The position numbers and the translations under genes are program-made. This document shows positions 17,889 to 26,794 of a stretch of DNA of 39,746 nucleotides, piece by piece; the stretch's first letter is position 1, and each line of letters opens with the position of its first letter. The stretch spans positions 1-39,746 of the IMG/VR virus record IMGVR_UViG_3300037245_002080. One strand, given 5' to 3'. The DNA comes from a virus. The notes under the pieces are model-generated. The model was not told where the DNA came from and made no database searches. It saw nothing but the letters and a program-made list of their open reading frames with translations.

Positions 17889-19292
17889 ATGGCATCAGGA
17901 CAACCAGTACTTTCAAGTAATTCATCAATATTCAATCAAACAATAGATTTCATCATCGGTGCGCCACCAGTTAGTTCAAGAGATTCGGATAGTAGCGCTG
18001 GAACCATTCGTCCAGGACCATCTCGACAAAGTGTAATACATAATGCTATGCCAATAGTGCATATTCAACCTGGAATACCAAATTTTACAAGAGGATTGGA
18101 TTTGATGGGAAGAAGTCCAGCATTTTCATCTGGGTCAGATGAATATACCGCAGGTGATCTGGGTAGAACTGGAAAACGAAATAGCTACGTTCAACAACTT
18201 AGAAATTTAGGCTTTTCACTCAAACAACCATCACCATCAATATCAGGATTTTTAACATGTGCTTTTCTTGCAGATAGTTTTCCAACTGATACTTTTACAA
18301 ATGAATATGGAGAAAACTTTCTTCAGAAAATAACAAATGTTGCATCAGAGGGTATGGCGAGTTTAACACAAATGTTAGGTGGGCGATCAATAACACAAAC
18401 TGCTGAGAATATAATTGCATCCGCTAAACAAGCTGGTGGGTGGGCAAAAAGTGGTGCTGATCTAGCTGCAAGTGGGATGCAGCAAATAAAAAATATGGCT
18501 TCTAATTTACCATCTAATGCTATGCTTGGTAGAATAGCCAATAATGTAGATGTATTAGCCGCTGGTGGTCGTATAGATTTTCCAATGCTTTGGAAAAATA
18601 GTACATACTCACCATCTTATACGATGACAATAAGATTGTATAACCCCGACCCTGGTAGTAAGGAAGCAACAGCAAAATTTATAATTGGACCAATTGCCGC
18701 ACTTCTTCTACTCGGTCTCCCACAATCGGTTGGTGAAGGTGCATATTCATGGCCGTTTATTCATAGATTTTATGCACCAGGAATTTACAATCTTGACCCT
18801 GGATATATAGCTAATATTACAGTTGTGAAAGGCGGAGACCAACAACAGATATCTTGGAAACAAACAATGGGTGTCGTCGACGTCAGAATAGACTTCGGTA
18901 GTGTGTTCAATAGTATTCTATCAAATGCGTCATCATCAAGAAATCGCCCAACCTTAAAGGGTTATCTCGAGGCAATGTCTAGTCAAAAAGAAGGTGTTGT
19001 GGGATTAACAGATTTTAATCAGGTTAACAATGAAACTAATCAAAGTCCCGCAACAATTGAAAGATCTAAAAATATTGGCTCTAATACACAGGGTCTCACA
19101 AATGCAGAAGTGCGTAATTATAGTTCTAATAGAGCAGGGCAAAGAGCCGATGTCTCACCAACACAAGAGAAAACACAACTTGATATAACCGAACCTGGAG
19201 AAACAATATCCGCAAGGACCCCACAGTCAATTAAAACAATTGCCGACCATTTAATTGAATTGATTCCAGTTGGTGTGAAAATAGAATTCTAA
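17889..19292 (+). CDS. gp48-like baseplate tube-cap protein
   Basis: 467 residues behind AAGGAGGAATCAAA-ATG. The central and C-terminal part has the signature of the T4 gp48/gp54 tube-initiation family: LWKNSTYSPSYTMTIRLYNP, then IIGPIAALLLLGLPQ, then YSWPFIHRFYAPGIYNLDPGY and a final beta strand pair (VVDVRIDFGSVF). These proteins cap the hub and nucleate tail-tube polymerisation. The N-terminal 120 residues are serine/proline-rich and probably extended, and the last 100 residues are polar and low in complexity. It is the final gene of the plus-strand block; its end overlaps the convergent minus-strand gene by 4 bases. Confidence 0.65.
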   Translation: MASGQPVLSSNSSIFNQTIDFIIGAPPVSSRDSDSSAGTIRPGPSRQSVIHNAMPIVHIQPGIPNFTRGLDLMGRSPAFSSGSDEYTAGDLGRTGKRNSYVQQLRNLGFSLKQPSPSISGFLTCAFLADSFPTDTFTNEYGENFLQKITNVASEGMASLTQMLGGRSITQTAENIIASAKQAGGWAKSGADLAASGMQQIKNMASNLPSNAMLGRIANNVDVLAAGGRIDFPMLWKNSTYSPSYTMTIRLYNPDPGSKEATAKFIIGPIAALLLLGLPQSVGEGAYSWPFIHRFYAPGIYNLDPGYIANITVVKGGDQQQISWKQTMGVVDVRIDFGSVFNSILSNASSSRNRPTLKGYLEAMSSQKEGVVGLTDFNQVNNETNQSPATIERSKNIGSNTQGLTNAEVRNYSSNRAGQRADVSPTQEKTQLDITEPGETISARTPQSIKTIADHLIELIPVGVKIEF

Positions 19293-20431
19293 CAGAAGAG
19301 GTTTCGAAATCTTAATGTTATATAGAAAGCAACAAAGAGTTCTAGAGGTTTCTGATCTCTAGAAGAGACGGGACTTATTATTGATCTATCTGAAGAATCT
19401 AACATTGAATTAGTAAACCCAATTACGAGATTTTTAAATACATAGGGGTCCCTTTTAAGATCTCTCTTCAACATACGACTCTTTACTATCTTAAAAAAAT
19501 CTGGGCCACATAAACTCTTAGAATCTAATATATTTTTTAGAAAACTAGTCAAAATTATTTTTACATTTTCTTCTGATGATCTATCATGAATCATAGTGAT
19601 TATCATTTCTGCTAAGTTTGGTTTTACTCGACTGGCTCTTTTGGCTTCATCGATGGATTTCTTATCATAGTTTTTATAAACGAACATACTCTTTAGGAAT
19701 TTTTCAATAGCGGCACCACCACCAGTTGATGTTGTTGTTTGAAACATATTTCTATTTTCATCATCTTCGCCAGCTTCTTTTTGTGCTGATGTTCCTATAC
19801 CTAATTCACTATTTCTATAATATGCTTGCATAAAACTTCTGGTGCTCTGAGCAACTCTATGACGAGCTTCTTTCATATAATCAACCATTAATTCAGCATT
19901 CCAATCCCCCTTTTTTATTCTTGTATAAAATCTCTTATTGAGAGCTTTTGATAAAAATAGAAGAGCATTGGGGATTGTTTTCTCACGGTAAAATAAATGT
20001 ACTTTAACAATATTATCAATAGTATATCTAAATACATTCTCTTGGCATCCCACTGGGAGATGCTTTTCAAATACACTACCATAATGTTTTACCAAAGTAT
20101 ATAATATAATATCCTCTGCCATTTTTTGTTTATTAATTTTTACAAATCTATAATATATATAAGATAAAATAAAAGTAAGTGGAACTCTCACAACATTACT
20201 TTTTTGACCCTTTGGTCCTGATTCTTTTGCATTTTCCTTAGCAATATCTCTAACAAATTTTTGTGTCACGCCAAGTTCCCTATAAAGCTGTGCTTCAAAT
20301 ACCTTAGTATGAACCTTAGCACATGGCTCACTCAAATTATTAAGATCGCGTCCAGCTTGACGTGCTATAATTTGATAAACACGTTGTGGATTAAATTTAA
20401 CTTTTTTGTTGAGTGTATTAAGTATATCCAT
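19289..20431 (-). CDS. Unknown protein downstream of gp6
   Basis: 380-residue basic, mostly helical protein. The start overlaps the gp6-like stop as TAATG, so it is translationally coupled to a baseplate protein and is likely a structural or assembly factor. A Gly/Thr/Ser-rich linker (TTTSTGGGAA) around residue 235 separates two helical halves. Several cysteines are scattered with no zinc pattern. I recognise no family. It ends tail-to-tail with the gp48-like gene, with no room for a separate terminator between the convergent genes. Confidence 0.78.
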   Translation of the reverse strand: MDILNTLNKKVKFNPQRVYQIIARQAGRDLNNLSEPCAKVHTKVFEAQLYRELGVTQKFVRDIAKENAKESGPKGQKSNVVRVPLTFILSYIYYRFVKINKQKMAEDIILYTLVKHYGSVFEKHLPVGCQENVFRYTIDNIVKVHLFYREKTIPNALLFLSKALNKRFYTRIKKGDWNAELMVDYMKEARHRVAQSTRSFMQAYYRNSELGIGTSAQKEAGEDDENRNMFQTTTSTGGGAAIEKFLKSMFVYKNYDKKSIDEAKRASRVKPNLAEMIITMIHDRSSEENVKIILTSFLKNILDSKSLCGPDFFKIVKSRMLKRDLKRDPYVFKNLVIGFTNSMLDSSDRSIISPVSSRDQKPLELFVAFYITLRFRNLFC

Positions 20432-22893
20432 TATGAAAATATCCTTACGACCATATTATCTTCATCGAAATAAATGTATTCAGGTCCATACTGCAAAAGA
20501 GTTTCTTGAGTAAAATTATTGATATCAAAATTGAAGAATATACTGGATTCTGGGCGTCTCAGAACACAATGATCGACACCAACAACTTCTTGAATAACAT
20601 CAATAATTTCAGAGCGATATATATTTTGATTAATACCAAACCTAGATGTGAATTCGGTTATTACCGCAGATTGAACTTCATCTCTTAAATTACCATTTGT
20701 CCCTGAATATGTTGTCTCTTTAAAAATATCTATCTCAAGAACTATAGGTATAGTGTAGTTCGGAACAACCCAACCAAATACAGAAAATATATATTTATTT
20801 GCTTTATTTGTAACGTAAACCATTTGATCTGACTTTGGTGTGATAAATGTAAATGTCATAGCGGTAGTATCATTGAGTATAGCGATATTATTATCTTGAT
20901 TTGCAAAGACCCCCTGCCCATTTAAAACTATGTATCGATCACTCAAGTTTCCAGATGTAGGAGGGTCAGAAAGAATATCAATAACTGGGAGCATATCCAC
21001 AGCGTTTAATTGCATGTTCTTCATCTCACCTGTTGTGTTTGCAAGTTTAAAATTAACAAAGTCAGTCAACATCTTATAATCTTTGAATGTAACTTCTGTA
21101 ATAAGCTTTTGAAGAACAGTGGTTTCAAAAAGAACCGAATTAATTGAATCATACCATTCTTTCTTTATTACGGGGATGTCATAGACAATAAATGATGTAG
21201 AATCCACTACTACATTAGATGTTGAAAAATCTGATAGATCTTTTCGAAATGTGAATGTGGCTTGATATTGACCCACCAATCCTTCAGAGGGGTGACTGAT
21301 CGTAAAATAATATGTATTTTCATTTACTGGAAGAACCGTATAATCAGGAAAGACAAGTATAAATTGATTAGCAGTAGCGTCATTAATCATATCGTAATCT
21401 TGGCCAGTCTCTAGAATCTCAATCTCACATGAAGCTAGATCAAAATCAGCTTCAGTTGATGCGTAGTTTAGAGTAAATATTGCTGTCTGTCCACTTTGTT
21501 CAACATTAAGTTGTGATGCTCGAATATCATAAGCAGAGCCATAACTTGTGACAAGTGTTGGCAATTGTTGGATTTCTGTTACGATGTAATTATATGTTGC
21601 TACAGTATTTAATGATTCGATGTACATATCAAAAATTGTATAGTACTCCGCGCCACCCTGAGTGATAATTGTTTGTTTTGGAATATATGTCTCTTCAAAA
21701 GTTTGATAGACATTTCTAGATGGTACAATATAACCATCGAAATTAAGCGTTGTGAAAAGTGAAATTTCATTCACCTTAATATCTGATCTCTTAAGAACTG
21801 GCAAAGAATTTGGGTTTAATGGAGAATCATCGATAATGACATTGGCATTAACATAATCATTTTCTGAAACTAAACGTTCTAATGCAGTTAGGTTAGTGAT
21901 CGAGTTTCTTCGAATTTCATCTAATGATTCTTCGTCTACACCATTTACAGCTGCTGATGTATTAGTGACCTCATAATTGACAACTTGATTAAGGCCAGCC
22001 ATGGTTGTAGAATAAATTCTTTCACCCTGAGTTATTGTGGCTTCAACAACATTTCCATCTTCTCCATCTGTCAATTGTGTTGTGACGCGCACCTGTGAAC
22101 CACCTCTGGGTTGATAACCAATAAGTCCATTGCCAAACTGTAACGTAAATCCGTCATCACTTCTTCGGATAACATAACCTTTAGTTGTTGATTCCATCAA
22201 AAAAAGACTCGCAACTTCTGTGTATGTTGCCCAGCCAGCTTGTCCTGGTTCTTTGACCTCTACCACTATTTCTGAAATCTTGCCATTAACTTCGACATCT
22301 AATGTAATAAATTGGTATACTTGGAGATCTTCACTAATCTGAAACTCTTGTTCATCTATTCTGTATTGTCTGAAAGGCAAAACAAAATAGGCTGTTCGGT
22401 TATCAATTGTCACTGGCATATTGAAAACTTTTGTTCCCTCTGTTAATAGAACTGTTGCGCTCCCATTATCTGTGATGGTAACCACAGTCTCCCAATACGA
22501 ACTAAACACAATGTCATCTGTACCATGAACTTTGAATTCTTCGGGAATGGTAAATGTCGCAACGGCATCTTCAAACGTTAGAGGAACAGCAAATAGAATA
22601 TCTAAATTGGCTGGTGTGGCCATCTCAGCACTATACCCAAGATAAGCCGCTAAATTATATATAGATTCTGGTAATTGAGCTTTGGTTAGAAAGAATTCTT
22701 TGTAGGTTGATATTTGGTAAAATAAGACGTTGGAAGTTATTGTAGAGAGAATCTCAACCATAAAAGATAGGAAAGAGGATTTTGTTAAATCAACATTCTC
22801 CAACTCTAAATAAGTTTGAAGAAATTCTATGATCTGAGATCTGATTTGATCTCTACTTTTATAAACTTCTTGTGAGGTTGTTAGTTCAGTCAT
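20431..22893 (-). CDS. Baseplate wedge protein, T4 gp6-like
   Basis: 820 residues, close to the size of T4 gp6 (660) plus an insert. Baseplate J/gp6 family features are visible. An N-terminal helical part begins with IIEFLQTYLELENVDLT and SFLSFMVEILSTITSNVLFYQ. A beta-rich middle includes LQFGNGLIGYQPRGGSQVRVT, followed by SLDEIRRNSITNLTALERLVSENDY, the typical gpJ-like segment. The C-terminal part contains EVQSAVITEFTSRFGINQNIYRSEIIDVIQEVVGV. In contractile tails this protein forms the inner wedge heterotrimer with gp7 and the iris around the hub. It lies downstream of gp25, its known structural neighbour, separated by one unknown gene. Confidence 0.88.
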   Translation of the reverse strand: MTELTTSQEVYKSRDQIRSQIIEFLQTYLELENVDLTKSSFLSFMVEILSTITSNVLFYQISTYKEFFLTKAQLPESIYNLAAYLGYSAEMATPANLDILFAVPLTFEDAVATFTIPEEFKVHGTDDIVFSSYWETVVTITDNGSATVLLTEGTKVFNMPVTIDNRTAYFVLPFRQYRIDEQEFQISEDLQVYQFITLDVEVNGKISEIVVEVKEPGQAGWATYTEVASLFLMESTTKGYVIRRSDDGFTLQFGNGLIGYQPRGGSQVRVTTQLTDGEDGNVVEATITQGERIYSTTMAGLNQVVNYEVTNTSAAVNGVDEESLDEIRRNSITNLTALERLVSENDYVNANVIIDDSPLNPNSLPVLKRSDIKVNEISLFTTLNFDGYIVPSRNVYQTFEETYIPKQTIITQGGAEYYTIFDMYIESLNTVATYNYIVTEIQQLPTLVTSYGSAYDIRASQLNVEQSGQTAIFTLNYASTEADFDLASCEIEILETGQDYDMINDATANQFILVFPDYTVLPVNENTYYFTISHPSEGLVGQYQATFTFRKDLSDFSTSNVVVDSTSFIVYDIPVIKKEWYDSINSVLFETTVLQKLITEVTFKDYKMLTDFVNFKLANTTGEMKNMQLNAVDMLPVIDILSDPPTSGNLSDRYIVLNGQGVFANQDNNIAILNDTTAMTFTFITPKSDQMVYVTNKANKYIFSVFGWVVPNYTIPIVLEIDIFKETTYSGTNGNLRDEVQSAVITEFTSRFGINQNIYRSEIIDVIQEVVGVDHCVLRRPESSIFFNFDINNFTQETLLQYGPEYIYFDEDNMVVRIFS

Positions 22894-22911
22894 TTCTAAT
22901 CTCCAATCTCC

Positions 22912-23571
22912 TTAGACAAAATAGAATCCACTATTTTTATCATAGAATGTATTTTTTAATCTATCTCTTAAGACATCGTTCTTAACCAATAATCTTGTTA
23001 AAAATGTTGAATCTGGAACGGTGTGAATCTTCTTGTCGTAATCAAAGAAAACATATGTATCCTGAACCTGTTCATCTAATTGTGTTTCAGTGATACTTTG
23101 TTCGACTTTGGCATGAATTTTCCAAAATGTGAAATCAGTATTAACTGATTTTTCTATTCCAGTAATATTAAAAATTGGGTATATATTGTTGGTTGGTCTG
23201 AGAAAACTTTGTTCGAATTTTATCTTATCATTTACTAGAGGTGTTATACCATAAATACTTGGAATGACAAAGGTTGTATCATTCTCTTTAATTAGGCCTG
23301 TTTCAGAACCATCGAATGCTGTTGTAATATCTTCTGTAAAATAGAGTGGGAGCAATAATATTTTATTCCATTTGACACCACTGTATTCACCAACACGGTC
23401 GTATGATCCAGCAAAAACATCTTCATCTTCCCATATCGTCTCTGGACCATCTATATGATAATAAGTGCATAAAAACGAGACAACATCATCCGCATATATC
23501 TCATAAATCATCCGTTGATATTCATGGATGTAAGAATAAATATTATTAAACTTTTGAGTAACTGTCGTCAT
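22912..23571 (-). CDS. Probable baseplate/tail structural protein between gp25 and gp6
   Basis: 219 residues, behind GAGGATAAT-ATG. An aromatic, acidic, beta-rich protein with an N-terminal helix (YSYIHEYQRMIYEIYADDVVSFL) and motifs such as WEDEDVFAGSYDRVGEYSGVKW and a central strand-rich part. The position between gp25- and gp6-like genes argues for a wedge component analogous to T4 gp53, but no sequence resemblance to gp53 can be claimed. No membrane segment or enzymatic motif is seen. Confidence 0.72.
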   Translation of the reverse strand: MTTVTQKFNNIYSYIHEYQRMIYEIYADDVVSFLCTYYHIDGPETIWEDEDVFAGSYDRVGEYSGVKWNKILLLPLYFTEDITTAFDGSETGLIKENDTTFVIPSIYGITPLVNDKIKFEQSFLRPTNNIYPIFNITGIEKSVNTDFTFWKIHAKVEQSITETQLDEQVQDTYVFFDYDKKIHTVPDSTFLTRLLVKNDVLRDRLKNTFYDKNSGFYFV

Positions 23572-23579
23572 ATTATCCT

Positions 23580-24017
23580 CTATGTTGTTTTTTGTTGTTC
23601 GATTGGTACGGTCGAGTCGTCAAATTTAATAGATATCTCAGAACGCTCTCCTTTAAAACCACATTCTAAATTAACGTTGAATCCCTTTTTGTTTGGAAGT
23701 AAAACAACTGTAATATGCAAAATCTCTCCTCTAGTATCATAATTTTCAATCCGTGTCTTCACCTCAGTTTTTATGGATTCAACCGTTCCTGCATCCGCTG
23801 GTTCAAAAATTAACCTATACAGATTACTACCAAAGTTGGGGTCAGCGATGTATGACCCCAATGGTGTTAGCAAAATATTATTCCACGAATTTAAAATAAC
23901 ATCTATATTGCGAATCCTTTTAAAATCACCGATAGAAGAAATATAAGGAATAAAGTCATGAGGTTGAACATCTGTACCTCGGGACGACTTAACAAATCTA
24001 TCTAATAAATTAGCCAT
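23580..24017 (-). CDS. Baseplate wedge protein, gp25-like
   Basis: 145 residues, matching the size and pattern of the gp25/IraD-like baseplate family, which bridges the sheath and the wedge. Visible features are the N-terminal DVILNSWNNILLTPLGSYIADPNFGSNL, the helix-turn LIFEPADAG, and SIKTEVKTRIENYD leading to two closing strands. Members of this family occur in T4-like phages, P2-like phages and contractile injection systems. It starts 8 bases inside the end of the preceding small gene and is followed after 8 bases by the next one. Confidence 0.88.
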   Translation of the reverse strand: MANLLDRFVKSSRGTDVQPHDFIPYISSIGDFKRIRNIDVILNSWNNILLTPLGSYIADPNFGSNLYRLIFEPADAGTVESIKTEVKTRIENYDTRGEILHITVVLLPNKKGFNVNLECGFKGERSEISIKFDDSTVPIEQQKTT

Positions 24018-24243
24018 TTTTCATCTCCTCAATAAGACTCCTTTGATCTTCATCCAGTTTATTTTTCCATTGAAGTATGGACTTCAACTTCTGAACTGGC
24101 ATATTCATAACAGAATTATACGGTTGTTTTAATAATTCGATAGCAGAAAAAACTTCTTCATTCCAGTTTTTCTTAAATTTTTCGATGTCATCATCACTAG
24201 TCGAGTGTGTGTACCATGCGAAAAAAGTTATCGACCAGATCAA
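24010..24243 (-). CDS. Small overlapping tail gene, possible frameshift extension of the upstream gene
   Basis: 77-codon ORF overlapping the upstream gp26-like gene by 47 bases in the +1 frame. It could be translated alone from TTG at 24243, since AGGAGG (complement of 24253-24258) lies 9 nt upstream. Alternatively it could be a frameshifted extension through the TTTTTTC run at 24220-24226. The peptide is charged and helical (DDDIEKFKKNWNEEVFSAIELL, then LQWKNKLDEDQRSLIEEM). Overlapping pairs of this kind are typical of tail assembly chaperones. It ends 8 bases inside gp25. The function is not recognised from sequence. Confidence 0.6.
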   Translation of the reverse strand: MIWSITFFAWYTHSTSDDDIEKFKKNWNEEVFSAIELLKQPYNSVMNMPVQKLKSILQWKNKLDEDQRSLIEEMKNG

Positions 24244-24985
24244 GGTCTAAAACCTCCTCATCACCGCAATGAACACAAGTTGTTCGCATTTTTAACTCGA
24301 TTCCGTAGCTGCCTAATTGTTTCTTATACTCCTTAAAGATAGCTCTCTTGTCGTTGGGTGTTAATGATCTATAAGCATCTACAATATCCTCTCTCGAGGA
24401 GTAAACCGTTGAATCATTTCCATCTACACTTTCAATAAAGTTATCAATTATTAATGTTTCTGTCAATAAATCAAGCAATTTATCATTAGAACCAGCAAGC
24501 TTCATTGCATCAGCTTCATCTTTCAACGTTGGTTGTCTTATTGTAGCTGTGACAGAGTCCATAACAGGTAAAGGTACTTGGAAACTTACTTCCAAAATAT
24601 TCTGTTCTTCTGGGTATGAATTCATGGAAAATGTTGAGGATGCTTTAATTGTAATCGAATGTGATTTACCACAGCTGCCACAAGAAACATCGTAGTTTCT
24701 AATTTCTTCGTAGGTTATGTGATATAGCCCATATAATAAAGCATCTCGATCTTTTAGTGTGCAATAGGTAAGATAGTCATCAAAATTTTTGATGATTTCT
24801 GGCTTAACTACTATACACTCATAAATACAGCGATTTAAATGATCGGTTAAAACTGAAGGAGAAAGAAGGCTACCTTTGAGCCGTTCTTCCTCCTGAACTG
24901 ACATTGATCTAAGACGAAATGATCTATTTGTATGGGGTGTTATGACCTCATACTCTGGAAATTTATGTGCAAATCCTGTAAACAT
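24197..24985 (-). CDS. gp26-like baseplate hub/assembly protein with zinc-ribbon cysteines
   Basis: 262 residues. The layout resembles T4-like gp26-type baseplate assembly proteins, and the gene lies directly upstream of the gp25-like gene. Two cysteine pairs, VSCGSCGK near residue 100 and TTCVHCGDE near residue 240, form a probable zinc ribbon formed by distant halves. The centre contains IRQPTLKDEADAMKLAGS and a helical part typical of adaptors that bind a tape measure. It begins with ATG after GGAGAATATAACC. The 3' end overlaps a small ORF in the +1 frame. The exact T4 equivalent is uncertain; a tape-measure chaperone role is the main alternative. Confidence 0.6.
   Translation of the reverse strand: MFTGFAHKFPEYEVITPHTNRSFRLRSMSVQEEERLKGSLLSPSVLTDHLNRCIYECIVVKPEIIKNFDDYLTYCTLKDRDALLYGLYHITYEEIRNYDVSCGSCGKSHSITIKASSTFSMNSYPEEQNILEVSFQVPLPVMDSVTATIRQPTLKDEADAMKLAGSNDKLLDLLTETLIIDNFIESVDGNDSTVYSSREDIVDAYRSLTPNDKRAIFKEYKKQLGSYGIELKMRTTCVHCGDEEVLDLDLVDNFFRMVHTLD
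24220..24226 (-). other. Candidate +1 frameshift site (TTTTTTC)
   Basis: On the minus strand the gp26-like frame reads AAC TTT TTT CGC. A +1 slip of phenylalanyl-tRNA from TTT to TTC would continue into the frame of the 24010-24243 ORF. The stop of the upstream frame lies 24 bases after the run. The internal SD at 24253-24258 could stimulate the shift or simply start the second gene. Confidence 0.4.
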
Positions 24986-25039
24986 GGTTATATTCTCCTT
25001 TCCGTTCTCTTTTTATTAGCTATTCAAGCTGCGTTCTTA

Positions 25040-25759
25040 TTAGGTACCAGCGCTTATTCTGTCACCATAATTCTCAATATTCTGCTTGGCTGCATACACG
25101 TCATCAGACAATGATTGACACTTGGTCTTGACCCAATTTTCGTGCCATATGTAGTCTACGTTAAATTCGATCTCAACGTCTAGACGTCCAACAGTTTCCA
25201 CATCACTCGTGAAAAGATCTTGTGGATCTTTAGTTGGAAAAACACCATCATAACAAGCAAAGTATTCAACCTGTTTTCCATCTGGTGCTGTGGTCCAATA
25301 ATACATTATAGCAGCATAGGTTGCTTTGGTGTATCCAGAAAGCGAGTCTGTTTCCTGTAGATTAGAAACACCAGTCCTATAATCTCGAATCATCTTTACC
25401 CATCCGTGCATAATGTTAGATGTTGGTGTTCCATTGAATTCTAAGAACTTCACAGACACAGAATTTCCATAGTCAACATTTCCAGGAACGGCCCATTTGA
25501 TCCCACCCAATCCAGTATATTCAACCTTATTAAGTGTTCCGCCTGGAGGCGTTACTGAAAGACAAGCACCCGCTAAATAATAACCCAAATTTCGAACATC
25601 ATCAAAACCTGTATATGCTGGAAGACCGGTTGGTATTGCAGCCATATAAATGTAATGATATCCAGTTAAATAAGGATCTGCCACACCAGTTAATGTTCCA
25701 CCAAAGTTTCGAGATAGTCGATTATTTGGAACTTTTGCAAATGAATTCTTAAGAGCCAT
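25040..25759 (-). CDS. Tail tube protein (gp19-like)
   Basis: 239 residues from ATG 25759, with GGAGGA 7 nt upstream; a longer ORF from 25825 runs into the preceding gene and lacks an SD. The protein begins MALKNSFAKVPNNRLSRNF and is beta-rich and glycine/tyrosine-rich with few lysines. It includes a VSVKFLEFNG strand, a MHGWVKMIRDYR segment and an acidic VGRLDVEIEFNVDY strand. This pattern matches the inner tube proteins of contractile tails, which form hexameric rings. It lies upstream of the assembly and baseplate genes in the same transcription unit. Confidence 0.72.
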   Translation of the reverse strand: MALKNSFAKVPNNRLSRNFGGTLTGVADPYLTGYHYIYMAAIPTGLPAYTGFDDVRNLGYYLAGACLSVTPPGGTLNKVEYTGLGGIKWAVPGNVDYGNSVSVKFLEFNGTPTSNIMHGWVKMIRDYRTGVSNLQETDSLSGYTKATYAAIMYYWTTAPDGKQVEYFACYDGVFPTKDPQDLFTSDVETVGRLDVEIEFNVDYIWHENWVKTKCQSLSDDVYAAKQNIENYGDRISAGT

Positions 25760-25776
25760 CTTTATATCCTCCGTTA

Positions 25777-26322
25777 TTATAAACTCTTTTCTCGTTTTTT
25801 GAATTGAGAAATTACATCTTTCCAATTTCCATCTTTTATATGAATGACTTTGTCATCAATATAGAAATCGGCAGCGAGTTTCTCGCCAGTTATACGATCA
25901 AAATATATTCCATTATTTGTTAGATAATTTTTTAAATTTTGTATTTCGTCTTCTAGATTATAAGCATGTGTTTTTGCATTTTCTTGGCTAGCTCTTGTTG
26001 TAAAAATAACAATTTCGTATCCTTTATCTTTTAAAAAATCGATGGATTCTTTAGACCCATCAAAAGGATCATCATTCAACTTTCCATCATTCCAGCCAGA
26101 CTTAGCCGAATAGATAGTTTTGTCAAAATCAATCATGACCCTGTGAAAATGCACCTCTTCTTCGAGAGGTTTTGTTTCGTCCTCGTCCTCGTCCTTGTCA
26201 CTATTTCTGAGAATTGGTGGTGTCATTGAATCGATTGCAAAACCACCAACCGCTTCATTCGCTAATCGATTTAAATCATCAAAGAATTCAGATAGTTGTT
26301 TAGCGAAATCATTTAGATTCAT
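25777..26322 (-). CDS. HAD-superfamily hydrolase
   Basis: 181 residues with an intact HAD core. Motif I is MIDFDKT, with nucleophile D65 and acid D67. Motif II is IFTTRA (T108/T109). The motif III/IV region is EKLAADFYIDDKVIHIKDG, with K148 and D156/D157. Proteins of this size with DFDKT...TTRA...DDK resemble phage nucleotidase or polynucleotide-phosphatase-like HADs with a small or absent cap. The first 55 residues are an acidic extension (DKDEDEDETK) not needed for the fold. It sits first in the tube/baseplate unit, downstream of a shared divergent promoter region. The substrate is unknown. Confidence 0.8.
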   Translation of the reverse strand: MNLNDFAKQLSEFFDDLNRLANEAVGGFAIDSMTPPILRNSDKDEDEDETKPLEEEVHFHRVMIDFDKTIYSAKSGWNDGKLNDDPFDGSKESIDFLKDKGYEIVIFTTRASQENAKTHAYNLEDEIQNLKNYLTNNGIYFDRITGEKLAADFYIDDKVIHIKDGNWKDVISQFKKREKSL

Positions 26323-26354
26323 GCATAAATCTCCATAGAGTCTATACCTTTTAA

Positions 26355-26403
26355 TTTTGTTCTATCTTTTTGTCGAAGTCACGCAACTATATATATTAAT
26401 AAA
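26355..26403. promoter_or_regulatory. Candidate bidirectional phage promoter A
   Basis: The 17-nt motif CTATATATATTAATAAA (26387-26403) and the upstream decamer TTTTGTTCTA (26355-26364) both recur, in the same order, at 29624-29677. Both copies lie between divergent genes, here the HAD gene (minus) and the small membrane protein gene (plus). The core TATTAATA is its own reverse complement, so it could serve both directions. No standard -35/-10 pair is obvious. Confidence 0.5.
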
Positions 26404-26458
26404 TGAGCAAACGTATTATCTGTTTAAATTTAAATTTTTATAAGGAGGTGAATTCAAT

Positions 26459-26737
26459 TTGTTGAAATTTAAGTGGCCTGAAGAATCACAAAATCGCGTT
26501 GTCAAAATCGCAAACCTGATTAAAAAGGGATTTGCACGATGGGAAAAATTACCCAAAATCAAAAGGAATATAGCAATTGGTGTTTCTTTTGCTATATCCA
26601 GTATCATTCTTCCAAAGTTGTTGTTGACACTTATAATATCTTCAGTCTGTGCTGGTAGGCATTTGTACCTGACTGGTGAAGTTGAAGAAGCAGCGAAATT
26701 AATCTTTACCGATAAAGACGATGTTTTTCATCCCTAA
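26459..26737 (+). CDS. Small basic membrane protein, monocistronic
   Basis: 92 codons starting with TTG at 26459, preceded at 10 nt by GGAGG in an SD of AAGGAGGTGA; a second TTG follows directly. The N-terminal 40 residues are basic and amphipathic (NLIKKGFARWEKLPKIKRN). One hydrophobic helix, about residues 42-65, then precedes an acidic tail. No family is recognised. It is alone on the plus strand among minus-strand tail genes, with its own candidate promoter and terminator, so it may be expressed at a different time from its neighbours. A membrane-acting protein such as a superinfection or lysis factor would fit, but that is speculation. Confidence 0.72.
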   Translation: MLKFKWPEESQNRVVKIANLIKKGFARWEKLPKIKRNIAIGVSFAISSIILPKLLLTLIISSVCAGRHLYLTGEVEEAAKLIFTDKDDVFHP

Positions 26738-26746
26738 TCACTGTTG

Positions 26747-26790
26747 TTGGGGTCACTGTTATAGTGACCCCAAACATCATTACCTTTTTT
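26747..26790 (+). terminator. Hairpin terminator after small membrane gene
   Basis: TTGGGGTCACT (26747-26757) pairs perfectly with AGTGACCCCAA (26763-26773) around GTTAT, an 11-bp stem. A T run (26784-26790) follows after about 10 bases. It may also block transcription arriving from the convergent sheath gene. Confidence 0.8.
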
Positions 26791-26794
26791 TGCC

